A DNA stretch of 64,000 bases from Bryobacteraceae bacterium (GTDB lineage Bacteria > Acidobacteriota > Terriglobia > Bryobacterales > Bryobacteraceae): assembly GCA_025928545.1 (NCBI GenBank), contig JAICJH010000010.1, forward strand, positions 1 through 64,000, read 5' to 3'. A model generated the notes under the pieces. The model was not told the DNA's origin. It saw only the letters and a program-made list of their open reading frames with translations, and searched no databases. Positions 37,568 to 48,700 of the stretch are shown here, one piece after another. The position numbers and the translations under genes were made by a program. Within the stretch, counting starts at the first letter, position 1; every line of letters begins with the position of its first letter.

Positions 37568-38916
37568 CTACTCTACGGCACCCCCACATAGTCGAACCCT
37601 GCCCTCACCCTGAATAGTCAGGTTGTTCTCCTCGGCGCGTGCCAGCACTGCCTTTCCGACCACCTCGCCAGCGAGGATCACCGATACCGTTTCGGTTCGC
37701 CGCCGGGGTCCATACCCGGAGAGAAAGAATTGAATCGGCCGGGAATAGGTCGAATTTGTACCTGAGCCCTGAAACCGGGTAAGCGATATGGTCAGCACGC
37801 TGGATATCGAAGTTTCGGCCTGGAGCATAATCCTGCAGGATGTTGAGCCGGATGGACTCCGCGATATTTCGGCGGTCCAGTTCCACGTAGGTATCCTCCG
37901 CGGTCGTGAACACATGATCGAATTCCATGCGGTCCGGCTGTTGTTCGGGCGGGCCCTTGAGGCGGAATACCTGAATCTGCGGGTCGCCGTAGAGAAGGCG
38001 CAGAACGAACATCGAGTCATAGCCATTGCCCGACGGATAGTCGTCCGCAAAGAGTATCCGGGCTCCCGGCTTCATGGTTGGGTATGCTCGCTGTACCTTG
38101 TCGGCCAGCCGCCATTCGGGCGAATCGCGGACCCGCCAAGGTTCCGGCCAGTGACTGGCATGGACCCACACCATGAGTGCCGTCAATGCGCCGAGCACGG
38201 CCAGGTGCTGCGAGGCCAGTCCGATCAGCGCCGCAAAGTAAAGACCCAGCCCGAGGTAAGGAACGCAGCACCGCACGGTTGCTAAGCAAGACCGCGATCA
38301 GCATCATCAAAACCAGCGTGATCGCGGCGGCAGCTGCCGTGAAGCGGACCTGCCGGTAGAACAGGAGGCTCATGTATTCAGTCACGTTCTTCAGCCAGAA
38401 CCCGAAATCGACGTGCGGCCTGTAGGAGGAGTGGTCGAGGAAGCCGGGGATGCCACGCAACCGGCCCAGGACGAATAAGCCCAGAATGATGGCAAGCGCG
38501 CCATAGAGCCGTATCGTGGAACGGGTCCATTGCCTTGCCTGATGGCCATGAATTCGAAAGAAAGCGGCGCCGCCGTCCCGGTAATCCTGTTCTGTTACGA
38601 ATGCACTTACCGCATCGGTCGTACTCAGGTAGAGGTCCTGGAAATTCCCGTGCACCACAGAAGCAGACGGGGCCAGCGCCCTGAAGAATCGCCATGCCAT
38701 GAACACGTTTCCGACGAGCAGCAGCCAGGAAAGAACGTAGAGAGGCAGCGGGTGAAAGCCGAAGATGCTGTAGACCACCCGGCACACTGCGGTGCCCAGC
38801 GGGCGCGATATGGGCATCCACGGAAGTATCTGGGCTTTCCAGATCTTCAGCGCGGGCGTGGTCCAGGCGTAGAACGCGAGGATGGCTACGCAATAGAATT
38901 CAATTCGGCGGGTCAT
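37568..38916 (-). pseudogene. Multi-TM glycosyltransferase-like/hypothetical membrane protein split over three reading frames
   Basis: Sensible peptide runs from 38916 to about 38260 (...LVLMMLIAVLLSNRAVLR), continues in another frame (CCVPYLGLGLYFAALIGLASQHLAVLGALTALMVW...RYKFDLFPADSI), then a third (IQFFLSGYGPRRRTETVSVILAGEVVGKAVLARAEENNLTIQGEGRVRLCGGAVE*). Confidence 0.65.
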
Positions 38917-40475
38917 CCAAAGCCGCCGCCGCCCGGCGTGGAGATCCGCAGGACACTGTCGCGTGGGGCGGTGACTCTGGTCTTCGCCGGCAGCTTTCGC
39001 GGCTTTCCCTTCTCCACGAGTTCGTTCACTCCGGGCGAACCGGCCTTTCCGCCGGCAAGGCCATAGGGGCCACGATCACGCCGATCTGACAAGATCGTCA
39101 CGTCCGCTTCTTCCAGAAAACGCAGCTCGCGGACGATGCCGTCGCCCCCGGAATGCTTCCCCTGGCCGCCAGATCCGGTCCGAATCCGGTACGACCGAAC
39201 CTGCACCGGATAATCGTGCTCGAACGCTTCCACAGGAGTGTTCCAGCTGTTGGTCATGTGGGTATGGATGGCTGAGCGGCCATCGCGAGCCGAAGCACCC
39301 ATTCCGCCGGCGATGGTTTCGTAATACGAGAACGGCCGGTTACGCAATGTATCCCAGCCACCGAAACTGATGTTGTTCATCGTGCCGGAACTGGCCGCGG
39401 GAATCCGGTCCGGCACCGCCTGCGCGAGAGCGCCAAGGATGACATCCGTGATGCGCTGCGACGTTTCCACATTGCCGGCCGCCATCGCCGCCGGTAATCC
39501 AGCATTGACGATGCTGCGTTCCGGGGCGATGATGCGGATGGGCCGCAACAAACCCGCGTTGTAAGGAACATCGGCCGGAATGAGGCAGCGGAAACAATAC
39601 ATCGCAGCCGCCACTGCGATTGCGTAGTTCGCATTGACGCAGCCAGCCACCTGCGGACTCGAGCCCGTGAAATCGACTTCGGCCCGATCCCCTTTGATCC
39701 GGATGCAGACCACGATTGGAACCGGTTCACCGCCTATTCCGTCGTTATCGAGGAAGTCCTGAAATCGGTATTCTCCGTCGGGAATTCCACGCAGCATTTC
39801 GCGGGTGACTCGCTCGGAGTAGTCCACCAGGGCGGCAGCGTTTTTTCGCGTGCGGGCAGCACCGTAGCGGGAGACAATCTCACGCAACCGCTCTTCTCCG
39901 CGGCGGTTCGCCATCGTCTGCGCGAGCAGGTCGCCGCGGCGCTCATCGGGTGTGCGGACATTGGCCAGCACCAGATTCATTACGTCCGTCTGGACCTTGC
40001 CGCCCCGGATCAACATGACCGGAGGAATTCGCAGGCCTTCCTGATAAATCTCCCGCGCCATCGGCATTGAGCCCGGGCTCATACCGCCGACATCGGCGTG
40101 ATGAGCGCGGTTCGCCACAAAAAAGGCGGGCTTTTTCCCGCCGGCGAACACGGCTGACACCGCGGTGATATCGGGAAGATGAGTGCCGCCACGAAACGGA
40201 TCGTTGACAATCGCGACGTCGCCCGGCGTCAGTTCGAATTCCGCCAAAATATGCTGGACAGAGAGCGGCATCGCTCCCAGGTGGACGGGCATGTGGTCGC
40301 CCATGGCGATGGTCTGACCGGCGGCATCATAGACGGCGCAGGAATAATCGCGACGTTCCTTGATATTGGCGCTGAAGGCGGTGCGGCGCAGGACGGCGCC
40401 CATTTCTTCGGCAATGGAGACGAACAGATTGCGGAAGACCTCCAGGTCTCCGTGGGTAGACGGCTTATTTCGCAT
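38913..40475 (-). CDS. Hydantoinase B/oxoprolinase family protein
   Basis: IAEEMGAVLRRTAFSANIKERRDYSCAVYDAAGQTIAMGDHMPVHLGAMPLSV...VAIVNDPFRGGTHLPDITAVSAVF. Confidence 0.94.
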   Translation of the reverse strand: MRNKPSTHGDLEVFRNLFVSIAEEMGAVLRRTAFSANIKERRDYSCAVYDAAGQTIAMGDHMPVHLGAMPLSVQHILAEFELTPGDVAIVNDPFRGGTHLPDITAVSAVFAGGKKPAFFVANRAHHADVGGMSPGSMPMAREIYQEGLRIPPVMLIRGGKVQTDVMNLVLANVRTPDERRGDLLAQTMANRRGEERLREIVSRYGAARTRKNAAALVDYSERVTREMLRGIPDGEYRFQDFLDNDGIGGEPVPIVVCIRIKGDRAEVDFTGSSPQVAGCVNANYAIAVAAAMYCFRCLIPADVPYNAGLLRPIRIIAPERSIVNAGLPAAMAAGNVETSQRITDVILGALAQAVPDRIPAASSGTMNNISFGGWDTLRNRPFSYYETIAGGMGASARDGRSAIHTHMTNSWNTPVEAFEHDYPVQVRSYRIRTGSGGQGKHSGGDGIVRELRFLEEADVTILSDRRDRGPYGLAGGKAGSPGVNELVEKGKPRKLPAKTRVTAPRDSVLRISTPGGGGFG

Positions 40476-41259
40476 CCTGCCTCACTTCCGGCGCCGGGGG
40501 CTCCGGTTCCGGTGGAGGTGGTGGCGATCCGCAGGCTGCGATTTGAACGGGGAAAGAAGCTATCCTGGTCCACTTTTCGCCGTCGCGTTTTTCGACGATG
40601 TAGGCGTGGGTCCTGCTGTCCGTGCCGATCCGGTAGTCGATATTCTCAACGGCGGGAGCGCGGCGCAGGCGCGGCGGCTGTGCGGTCTGGCTGACGATCG
40701 TCCAGCTGTCTCCGCCGGTGTGCGTTTCGTACAGGTGGTAGCGGCCGCCTTCGGCCGACCGGCCGGCATCGACAATCAGTTCTCCGTGATCGGCTGAATC
40801 AAACCAAAATCGCTGGACATAGCCGGGACCACCCTCTTCCGTAATCTGCTTCCTGCGCCACGTGGCTCCGCCATCGGTGGTGATCAGGATGAAAGGATCG
40901 CGCGCCAGGGGAATCTGCACTTCACCCGCGGCCCATGAGTGGGTGGCGTCGAACAGCTGTACCTGATCGAGTGCGGCGCCTGGTGCGTGAGGAAGCTGCT
41001 CTTTCCAGGTCTTGCCTCCGTCGCCGCTGAAGAACAGGAGCGATGCAAGGGTGGCGGAGGGTCCGTGAAAGTTGCCGGCCACGGCGAGCTTTCCCGAGGC
41101 GCCGGACGCGGAGATTGCGCTGAGTTCGAGATAGACGGGGCAGGGATCGGAATCGGAACAGGTCATGCCCGCTGCGATCAGTTCTTCCTGAATACAGTCG
41201 AACCTGAGTCTGGTGGCATCCTGCGCAAATACGCCGCAGGCGACCGACAGGAAGACCAT
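40465..41259 (-). CDS. Exported protein with BNR/Asp-box repeats
   Basis: SGDGGKTWKEQ, TTDGGATWRRK, THTGGDSW; signal MVFLSVACGVFAQ. The track ORF is over-extended upstream. Confidence 0.75.
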   Translation of the reverse strand: MVFLSVACGVFAQDATRLRFDCIQEELIAAGMTCSDSDPCPVYLELSAISASGASGKLAVAGNFHGPSATLASLLFFSGDGGKTWKEQLPHAPGAALDQVQLFDATHSWAAGEVQIPLARDPFILITTDGGATWRRKQITEEGGPGYVQRFWFDSADHGELIVDAGRSAEGGRYHLYETHTGGDSWTIVSQTAQPPRLRRAPAVENIDYRIGTDSRTHAYIVEKRDGEKWTRIASFPVQIAACGSPPPPPEPEPPAPEVRQDAK

Positions 41260-41319
41260 GAGAAGTCGCGACCGCACTCTAGTTGGCAATTTTACACACC
41301 CTGCACCGATAATAAAGGA

Positions 41320-41943
41320 ATGGCGCGCCTGCTCCCGCTCTTCCCGCTCCAACTGGTCGTCTTTCCGGGGAGCGCCACACCCCTGCACATTTTCGAACAG
41401 CGCTATCGCGAGATGGTCGGCGAGGCGGAAGCCGAGGGGACGGAATTCGGCATTGTTCGCACCGTCGTCCGTGGCGAGGAGAGCGGTCTGGCCAATACCG
41501 GATGTACGGTCACGGTGGAATCGATCGTCGAACGTTATCCGGACGGCCGCTTCGACGTGATCACTCGCGGGCATCGGCGCTTTCAGCTTGTGTCGCTCGA
41601 CGACGACAAAGATTACCTGCGCGGCACGGTGGATTATTTCGACGATGAACAGGCGGAGCCGATTCCGGACGATCTGATGGACCGCGCGATGGCCGCCTAT
41701 GCGCGCCTGAACGAAGGCGCCGCTACTCTGCCGCGATCGGCCCACAATCTCAGTTTTCGGCTGGCTGACGGCATCGACGATCTCGATTTTCGCAGCATGA
41801 TGCTCCAGACCCGCTCCGAAATGCAGCGGCTGCGTTCGTTCACCGAATTTGTCGACGTATATATTTCGCGGCGGCAGTATGTCAACCTGATGAAGAAGAA
41901 GGCGCCCACAAACGGGTCGGGGCACAAACGGCCGGGAGTCTGA
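41320..41943 (+). CDS. LON peptidase substrate-binding domain-containing protein
   Basis: MARLLPLFPLQLVVFPGSATPLHIFEQRYREMVGEAEAEGTEFGIV ... GCTVTVESIVERYPDGRFDVITRGHRRFQL. Confidence 0.93.
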   Translation: MARLLPLFPLQLVVFPGSATPLHIFEQRYREMVGEAEAEGTEFGIVRTVVRGEESGLANTGCTVTVESIVERYPDGRFDVITRGHRRFQLVSLDDDKDYLRGTVDYFDDEQAEPIPDDLMDRAMAAYARLNEGAATLPRSAHNLSFRLADGIDDLDFRSMMLQTRSEMQRLRSFTEFVDVYISRRQYVNLMKKKAPTNGSGHKRPGV

Positions 41944-41946
41944 AGC

Positions 41947-43452
41947 ATGCGGAAGCCGCAGGCGCTTGCGATTTCGTTTACACTGCACGTTGCCACCTTT
42001 CTGGCGCTCATGTATGCGCCACCAATCAGCCTTCCAACCCTGCCACCTCCCTCACCCAGCGAATACCAACAGGCCTTCGCCGGTAAAGAAGACAAAATCG
42101 TCTGGTACAAGTTCAAGGAGCTGCCGGACATTACACCTCCCGACGCGCCCAAAGCCCGCCGGCCGTTGAAGGCGGTGAGCGAAGCGAAGCAGGCGGTGGT
42201 TTCATCGCCGAAAGCGGCTCCGAAACGCCAGCAGGTTGTGATCGCTCCTCTGCCCGAGATCGAGACACCGCCGCTCGATCTGCCGAACCTGATCGCCGTT
42301 AAACTACCTCCGAAAACTTTTACAACTCCTCCCGACCTGGTGAAGCCGGAGGCACCCCGGATCGAAATGCCGCAGGCGCCGGAAAGCGCGCCCGCTCCGC
42401 TTGACGCGGCAAAGCTGCCTTCCGATCGTCTACCTCCTAAAACCTACGTTCCTCCGGCTCCGGCCGCCAAACCGAGTCTGGCGAAAATCGAAACACCAAC
42501 CGCCGCGACCGTTTTTCAGACGCCATCGCCGCAGGCGACCAGGCTGCCGGAAGTGCGGCTGCCGGCCCGTGCTTATGTTCCACCGCCGCAGCAGTCCGCT
42601 GCTCCGCGGCGGACCATCGGAGCGGCCACCGAAGTTCAGAACGTGCCGGTGAACGCTCCAATGGCCACGGCAGTGCCGGGCGTCAAGTTGCCCGTGCGCG
42701 CTATTGCGGTACCGCAAATCGACGGACCCGCTGGCGATGTGACGATCGCCATCGCCGGGCTGAATCCGTCCACAACTCCCGTCGCGCTTCCGGCAGCATC
42801 GAGCCCCGCCGAGTTCTCCGCAGGCCCCAAAATTCGACCGGACGGCGCGACATCCGATGGCGCCGGGAAGGGAATCGTGGCCGAGAGTTTGTATGCTCGC
42901 TCGACCGCCGAATCGAGGCCCGAACTACTGGCGAAGGCCATGGCTCCTGCGAGTACGAAAGCCCTCATCGACGAATCGCTCAGGCGCGGATCTACTCCTG
43001 CGGGGCCGTCACTTTCGGCTACCCACGTTACGAGCGCGCCCGATCCGCGGTTCAACGGGCGGGACGTTTACATGCTGGCCATCCAGATGTCGAACCTGAC
43101 CAGCTATTCCGGCAGCTGGCTCATGTGGTACGCCGACCGGACATTCCGCTCCGCCTCGCTCCAGCCGATCTCGGCTCCGGTGCCGCACCGTAAGGTGGAT
43201 CCAAAGTACATCGCTTCCGCGGTTTCGGAGCACGTTCAGGGACGGGTTCAGCTTTACTGCGTGATCGGGCGCGAGGGAAACGTGACGTCGATCGAACTGC
43301 TGCGGGGCGCCGACGACCGGCTCAACAAGAGCGCGATGGAGGCACTGTCAAAATGGGAGTTCTACCCGGCGCTGCGCAACGGCGAACCCGTCGATGTGGA
43401 CGTCGTGGTTGAAATCCCTTTTGTACTGGCACCGCCCGCGATCTCCAAATGA
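41947..43452 (+). CDS. Energy transducer TonB-like protein
   Basis: N-terminal ISFTLHVATFLALMYAPP TM, long Pro-rich linker, C-terminal VDPKYIASAVSEHVQGRVQLYCVIGREGNVTSIELLRGADDRLNKSAMEALSKWEFYPALRNGEPVDVDVVVEIPFVL. Confidence 0.88.
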   Translation: MRKPQALAISFTLHVATFLALMYAPPISLPTLPPPSPSEYQQAFAGKEDKIVWYKFKELPDITPPDAPKARRPLKAVSEAKQAVVSSPKAAPKRQQVVIAPLPEIETPPLDLPNLIAVKLPPKTFTTPPDLVKPEAPRIEMPQAPESAPAPLDAAKLPSDRLPPKTYVPPAPAAKPSLAKIETPTAATVFQTPSPQATRLPEVRLPARAYVPPPQQSAAPRRTIGAATEVQNVPVNAPMATAVPGVKLPVRAIAVPQIDGPAGDVTIAIAGLNPSTTPVALPAASSPAEFSAGPKIRPDGATSDGAGKGIVAESLYARSTAESRPELLAKAMAPASTKALIDESLRRGSTPAGPSLSATHVTSAPDPRFNGRDVYMLAIQMSNLTSYSGSWLMWYADRTFRSASLQPISAPVPHRKVDPKYIASAVSEHVQGRVQLYCVIGREGNVTSIELLRGADDRLNKSAMEALSKWEFYPALRNGEPVDVDVVVEIPFVLAPPAISK

Positions 43453-44138
43453 CCCGGCAACATCTGATTTTCGACGCTGACGACACGCTCTGGGAAAACA
43501 ATATTTACTTCGAGCGAGCGTTCGATGAGTTTTGCGAATACCTGAATCATTCATCGCTGACTCCCGATGAAATACGGGAGATCCTCGATGAGATCGAGAT
43601 TGCGAATAACAAGGTCCACGGCTACGGCGCGGTGAACTTCGGGCGGAATCTGAGCCAGTGTTATTTGCGGCTGGCCGAGCGCGCTGTCGAGGAGCACGAT
43701 CTTCAGAAAGTCAAAGACATGGCTCATCGGATTCTGGAGCAGTCTGTCGACCTGATGCCCGGGGTTGCGGAGACGCTTCCTTTTCTGGCCGAGCGGCATG
43801 AGCTTACCTTGTTTACAAAGGGACATCCGGATGAACAGAACCGGAAGATCGATCTATCCGGACTTCGTCCGTTATTCGCTCATTGTGAAGTTGTCAAAGA
43901 AAAGAACCGGGAGGCCTATGAGTTGCTGGCCTCGGTTCGCGGATTCGATCACCGGCATACGTGGATGATCGGGAACAGCCCGAAGTCGGATATCAATCCG
44001 GCTTTGGCCGCGGGGTTACGCGCGGTGTTTGTGCCGCACGAGCGGACATGGACTCTGGAGCGCGAGGACATTCGGGATGTCGACGGGCGGGTTGAGGTGA
44101 TTTCGCGGTTTAGCGATTTACTTCAGTTGTTCGGTTAA
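43449..44138 (+). CDS. HAD family hydrolase
   Basis: HLIFDADDTLWENN (DxDxT), LTLFTKGHPDEQNRKI, WMIGNSPKSDINPALAAGLRAVFV. Confidence 0.92.
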   Translation: MTRQHLIFDADDTLWENNIYFERAFDEFCEYLNHSSLTPDEIREILDEIEIANNKVHGYGAVNFGRNLSQCYLRLAERAVEEHDLQKVKDMAHRILEQSVDLMPGVAETLPFLAERHELTLFTKGHPDEQNRKIDLSGLRPLFAHCEVVKEKNREAYELLASVRGFDHRHTWMIGNSPKSDINPALAAGLRAVFVPHERTWTLEREDIRDVDGRVEVISRFSDLLQLFG

Positions 44139-44629
44139 GCCGCGGCAATTTCGACCCGAAATAAGTCGCGTGGTTCGCCGACTCGTTTCAGGGTTGAGTT
44201 CGGAAAGTATTTTTTCAGTTCCGGCTCTACCGCTTTCCAGGTGTCTTCGTTGTTCGGCGCCAGCAGGCGATCGTTAATGAAGACTTCGAGTTTCTTGCGG
44301 TCGAACTTCACGTTCATCTCTTTTTCGAGACGGTCGCAGGCGGCCAGTGCCGCTTTGTGAGCCTGCGCGAGGCGCTGCTGGAACGTACCTTCGACCGCGC
44401 CCTTGCGATTGTAGAGGAGGCCCAGGCGATTGTCCTTTTCGTCCAGGCTGTAGTTTGCTTCGTGACCGATCAATAAGACTCCGGGACCGGCCGGGACGTG
44501 GCGGTATTCAGCTACGTCGATCAGCATTTCCGGCATCAGGGTGTCTTTGATCCAGCGGTGGAAAACCGGGATCGCTTCTCCCAGATCCGCTGAGCCTGCC
44601 GCGAAAATTTTTACGTTGATATGTTGCAT
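44135..44629 (-). CDS. Hypothetical protein coupled to the nitrite/sulfite reductase
   Basis: MQHINVKIFAAGSADLGEAIPVFHRWIKDTLMPEMLIDVAEYRHVPAGPGVLLIGHEANYSLDEKDNRLGLLYNRKG; abuts the reductase stop. Confidence 0.75.
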   Translation of the reverse strand: MQHINVKIFAAGSADLGEAIPVFHRWIKDTLMPEMLIDVAEYRHVPAGPGVLLIGHEANYSLDEKDNRLGLLYNRKGAVEGTFQQRLAQAHKAALAACDRLEKEMNVKFDRKKLEVFINDRLLAPNNEDTWKAVEPELKKYFPNSTLKRVGEPRDLFRVEIAAA

Positions 44630-46897
<2,268 letters not shown>

Positions 46898-46988
46898 CTA
46901 TACACCCTTAAGTATATCGGAATCGGGATATTTCGTATTATAGCAAGGGTCCGCTGGGTACTTTCGGCCTTTGACATAGAGTGACCCG

Positions 46989-47768
46989 TCAGGCAGCTTT
47001 GTTGTCGCGCCAGTTGGTGGTATTTTGCGGTTTTTCCGGGGTCGAGACTGTGACGTTCGGGGTTCCGGCACCGGCGCCGGCGAACTGGACCTTGTAATCG
47101 GTGCGCCGCAGTGTGTTTTTTGCGACCTCGAGGGTGGTGAGACGGTTGGCGGCAGTGAGGATTTCGTTATTCGAAAAAACCGACCCATTCAGAGTGGGAG
47201 TGGCCGGGGCCTGGTAGGTTAAACCGATGATATCGCTGTATCTTGCGATGGCGACTTCCTGAGCGCGGTCCTGCTTGAAATTGCGGATACGTTCGGCCTG
47301 GAGTTCGCGGAGGGTGGCGAGATTCTTGTGCAGGGAGCGATTCAGGCGCTGCTCATAGAGGCTCATGAGCGCGAACTTGTGAGCTTCACTGGAAAACGTG
47401 AGAGCGCAGGAGAGGGCGGTCTGGAGTTCGGGAGTTTCGGTCTCGACGGTGGTGCCAGGGGTCTGGGTGCCGAGGGCGTACATGTTCTCTTCGACGGCGC
47501 GAAGGCGATTGAGACGCCACGTGTCCCAGGCGATGGCGTGGGCGAGGCTGAGTTCGATGGTGGTTTTGGCGGCGAGGTCTTTCACGAGATCCTTTCGGAA
47601 TTGCTCGAAGACGGGGCGGTCCTCGTCTGAGAGGGAAGTGACCTGACCGGTAAAGCCATCGCGCATCGCGTTGAGGCGGGTTTTGTTGCGGCCATCTTCG
47701 GAGGTGGGGCCGGTTGAGAGTTGGGCGTTAAGTCGATTTGCTTCGATTTGCTTTTGTGATGCTGGCAT
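46989..47768 (-). CDS. Hypothetical protein of the IEANRLNAQLSTGPTSEDGR family
   Basis: MPASQKQIEANRLNAQLSTGPTSEDGRNKTRLNAMRDGFTGQ N-terminal motif, then helical region. Confidence 0.75.
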   Translation of the reverse strand: MPASQKQIEANRLNAQLSTGPTSEDGRNKTRLNAMRDGFTGQVTSLSDEDRPVFEQFRKDLVKDLAAKTTIELSLAHAIAWDTWRLNRLRAVEENMYALGTQTPGTTVETETPELQTALSCALTFSSEAHKFALMSLYEQRLNRSLHKNLATLRELQAERIRNFKQDRAQEVAIARYSDIIGLTYQAPATPTLNGSVFSNNEILTAANRLTTLEVAKNTLRRTDYKVQFAGAGAGTPNVTVSTPEKPQNTTNWRDNKAA

Positions 47769-48280
47769 GGTTGTGATCTCCGGTTTAAGAGATAGCACGG
47801 GGTGTCAAGGGTTGAGGGGTTATGTTGTTGAAAACATTGAGAAAGAAAGTTGTGACCGGAAATTTTGGATTTGCGGGAAACGGCTTTTTGCCGTGGGTGA
47901 GTTTTCCCAGTGTGCTGTGGCGGCTTCGTGGAGCGCGGGTGCGTATTCGGCAAATCGCGCGCATGATAGCGGTTAGCTGGAGAAGCTTCACCGATCTTGC
48001 CGATCCCGTGATAATCACCGGAACTCGCGCGGGTTTTGGTCAAGAGCCGTCTTGTACGTCGTGATCGGCGTCGGAGCGCGTACGCTGATCTACATTCCTG
48101 TCCAGACTCCTGCGGCGCAGGCGGAGAGCAGAAGTGCTCTGCCTGCAATTTTCATCGGTGACTGCATGGTCATCCGCTGATCGCGCGCTGTCGCCATCCC
48201 TCCCTGGCAGGTTTCCCGGAGCGTTCCGAATCTATTCAGGATCCAGGTCCTGCACAAAGGGCTTGCATTCGATTTTGTTT

Positions 48281-48309
48281 GATAGTAGTATTACAAACGA
48301 AGATAGTAG
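48281..48309. promoter_or_regulatory. Putative promoter and BlaI-binding direct repeats
   Basis: GATAGTAG at 48281-48288 and 48302-48309 (21-bp spacing); TTGCAT (48263-48268), N17, TAGTAT (48286-48291). Confidence 0.45.
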
Positions 48310-48314
48310 ATAAA

Positions 48315-48698
48315 ATGACGTTACCTAAACTTACCCGGCTCGAGATGAGCATCATGGACGCCCTCTGGAACAACGGGCCTCTCGCGATTCGCGAAATCCA
48401 GGAAGCCTTTCCCGCGAAGAAACAGCCAACTTACACCACTATCCAGACCACAGTCTACAGGCTGGAGGCCAAGGGCGTGCTGAGGCGCAAGCGCAAGATC
48501 GGCAATGCCCACATCTTCGAGGCGTTGGTCACTCGCGAGGCGGCGCGCGGACGCCTGATTGACGATCTCCTGAGCATATTCGGAGGGCGGACCCTGCCGA
48601 TGATGGCGCACCTTGTCGAATCCGGAAAACTGACGGCGGAAGATTTACGCGAAACCGATGAAATGCTGCGAAAGCTGCGGACACGGAAGGAGAGCTAA
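48315..48698 (+). CDS. BlaI/MecI/CopY family transcriptional regulator
   Basis: LTRLEMSIMDALWNNGPLAIREIQEAFPAKKQPTYTTIQTTVYRLEAKGVLRRKRKIGNAHIFE. Confidence 0.94.
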   Translation: MTLPKLTRLEMSIMDALWNNGPLAIREIQEAFPAKKQPTYTTIQTTVYRLEAKGVLRRKRKIGNAHIFEALVTREAARGRLIDDLLSIFGGRTLPMMAHLVESGKLTAEDLRETDEMLRKLRTRKES

Positions 48699-48700
48699 AA

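Noticed and set aside
47800-48280. Unassigned region before the second blaI searched for RNA genes or mobile-element ends
   Set aside because: No tRNA-like cloverleaf, transposase fragment or terminal inverted repeat could be supported by eye.
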